Of a stretch of DNA of 64,000 bases, positions 63,771 to 64,000 are shown piece after piece (the first letter of the stretch is position 1; each line of letters starts with the position of its first letter). The translations under genes and the position numbers were made by a program. The notes beneath the pieces were generated by a model. The model saw only the letters and a list, made by a program, of their open reading frames with translations. It was not told the origin of the DNA and searched no databases. Source of the stretch: an uncultured Bacteroidales bacterium (GTDB lineage Bacteria; Bacteroidota; Bacteroidia; Bacteroidales; UBA932); the NCBI GenBank assembly GCA_934717185.1, contig CAKUYQ010000014.1:11352-75351 (forward strand), read 5' to 3'.

Positions 63771-63780
63771 ATTTACCTCA

Positions 63781-64000
63781 CGGCAATTTTTTTTTTAAAT
63801 AGCGCCAAAGTTACAACTAACTAAATGTGAGACAACCGGAGCATACCTTAGTATGTGAGGATTGGCGAATCATGCAAGTTAGGCAGTAAATTGGGATGCT
63901 ATGTTCTAAGAACCCCGGCAATGTTTTTTTTTAAATAGCGCCAAAGTTACAACTAACTAAATGTGAGACAACCGGAGCATACCTTAGTATGTGAGGATTG
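63781..64000. repeat. 136-bp tandem repeat with palindromic elements P4 and P5
   Basis: Units start near 63781 and 63917 (TTAAATAGCG at 63795 and 63931), are almost identical, and the second is cut by the window end. Each holds the conserved tip (63836-63861 and 63972-63997): CCGGAG, stem CATAC / GTATG around CTTA, TGAGGA. Confidence 0.8.

Overview
The window looks like a chromosomal segment of an anaerobic member of the Bacteroidales. The evidence is: promoters of the Bacteroidetes type (TTTG, about 19-20 nt, then TAnnTTTG); lineage genes such as a DUF4290 protein, a serine palmitoyltransferase-like enzyme, fimbrillin (Mfa1-like) and DUF5119 lipoproteins; and anaerobic functions (HydE/HydF hydrogenase maturation, pyruvate phosphate dikinase, a cysteine desulfidase family protein). 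No species can be named from the sequence alone. Base composition is AT-rich; I did not compute it.

Layout. 1-13.2 kb is mostly core: the 3' part of a large secreted amidase-type protein, a CyuA/UPF0597 protein behind a 159-bp inverted-repeat element, trigger factor, a DUF4290-FtsK-LolA operon, Spt and GyrB. 13.2-16.3 kb is a decayed RHS toxin/immunity cassette plus a structured intergenic region. 16.3-31 kb holds a beta-barrel/TPR outer-membrane pair, an FtsE-like ATPase with a long acidic head, endonuclease III, a second remnant with an HExxH motif, DUF456, a Xer recombinase, a 104-bp tandem repeat, GuaA and TypA. 30.4-33.2 kb is the classic yceD-rpmF-plsX-fabH operon, followed by tRNA-Arg(CCU).

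34.0-48.9 kb is accessory DNA, and 35.7-48.7 kb is the most notable part. It is a same-strand cluster encoding a SEDS glycosyltransferase fused to a class B penicillin-binding protein, a 34-residue membrane peptide, a membrane-anchored Ser/Thr kinase with Arg in place of the beta-3 Lys, two paralogous FHA-type proteins, a PP2C phosphatase with an exported FGE-sulfatase-like domain, an HEATH-motif membrane protease, a basic unknown protein and a BrxL-like AAA+ ATPase without the C-terminal Lon-like protease. The part list mirrors the actinobacterial fhaA-fhaB-pstP-rodA-pbpA-pknA/B locus, here joined to a BREX-type AAA+ protein. I infer a phospho-signalled envelope or stress/defence system; its function is unknown.

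48.9-59.7 kb returns to chromosomal genes: a DEAD-box helicase, a GNAT acetyltransferase, an S41 peptidase, a small lipoprotein, HydF, HydE and PPDK. 59.7-64 kb is a fimbrial locus with two fimbrillin lipoproteins and a DUF5119 lipoprotein. An 11-G tract lies upstream of its promoter.

Several non-coding repeat families run through the window: a 159-bp element with 27-bp imperfect terminal inverted repeats (two full copies plus solo ends beside other genes); a palindromic intergenic element with a covarying hairpin tip (four loci); degenerate GCYAAY hexamer arrays always read in the direction of transcription; and a strongly over-represented 10-mer, TGTCGGGAAG (ten exact copies), which is absent from the kinase/BrxL island.
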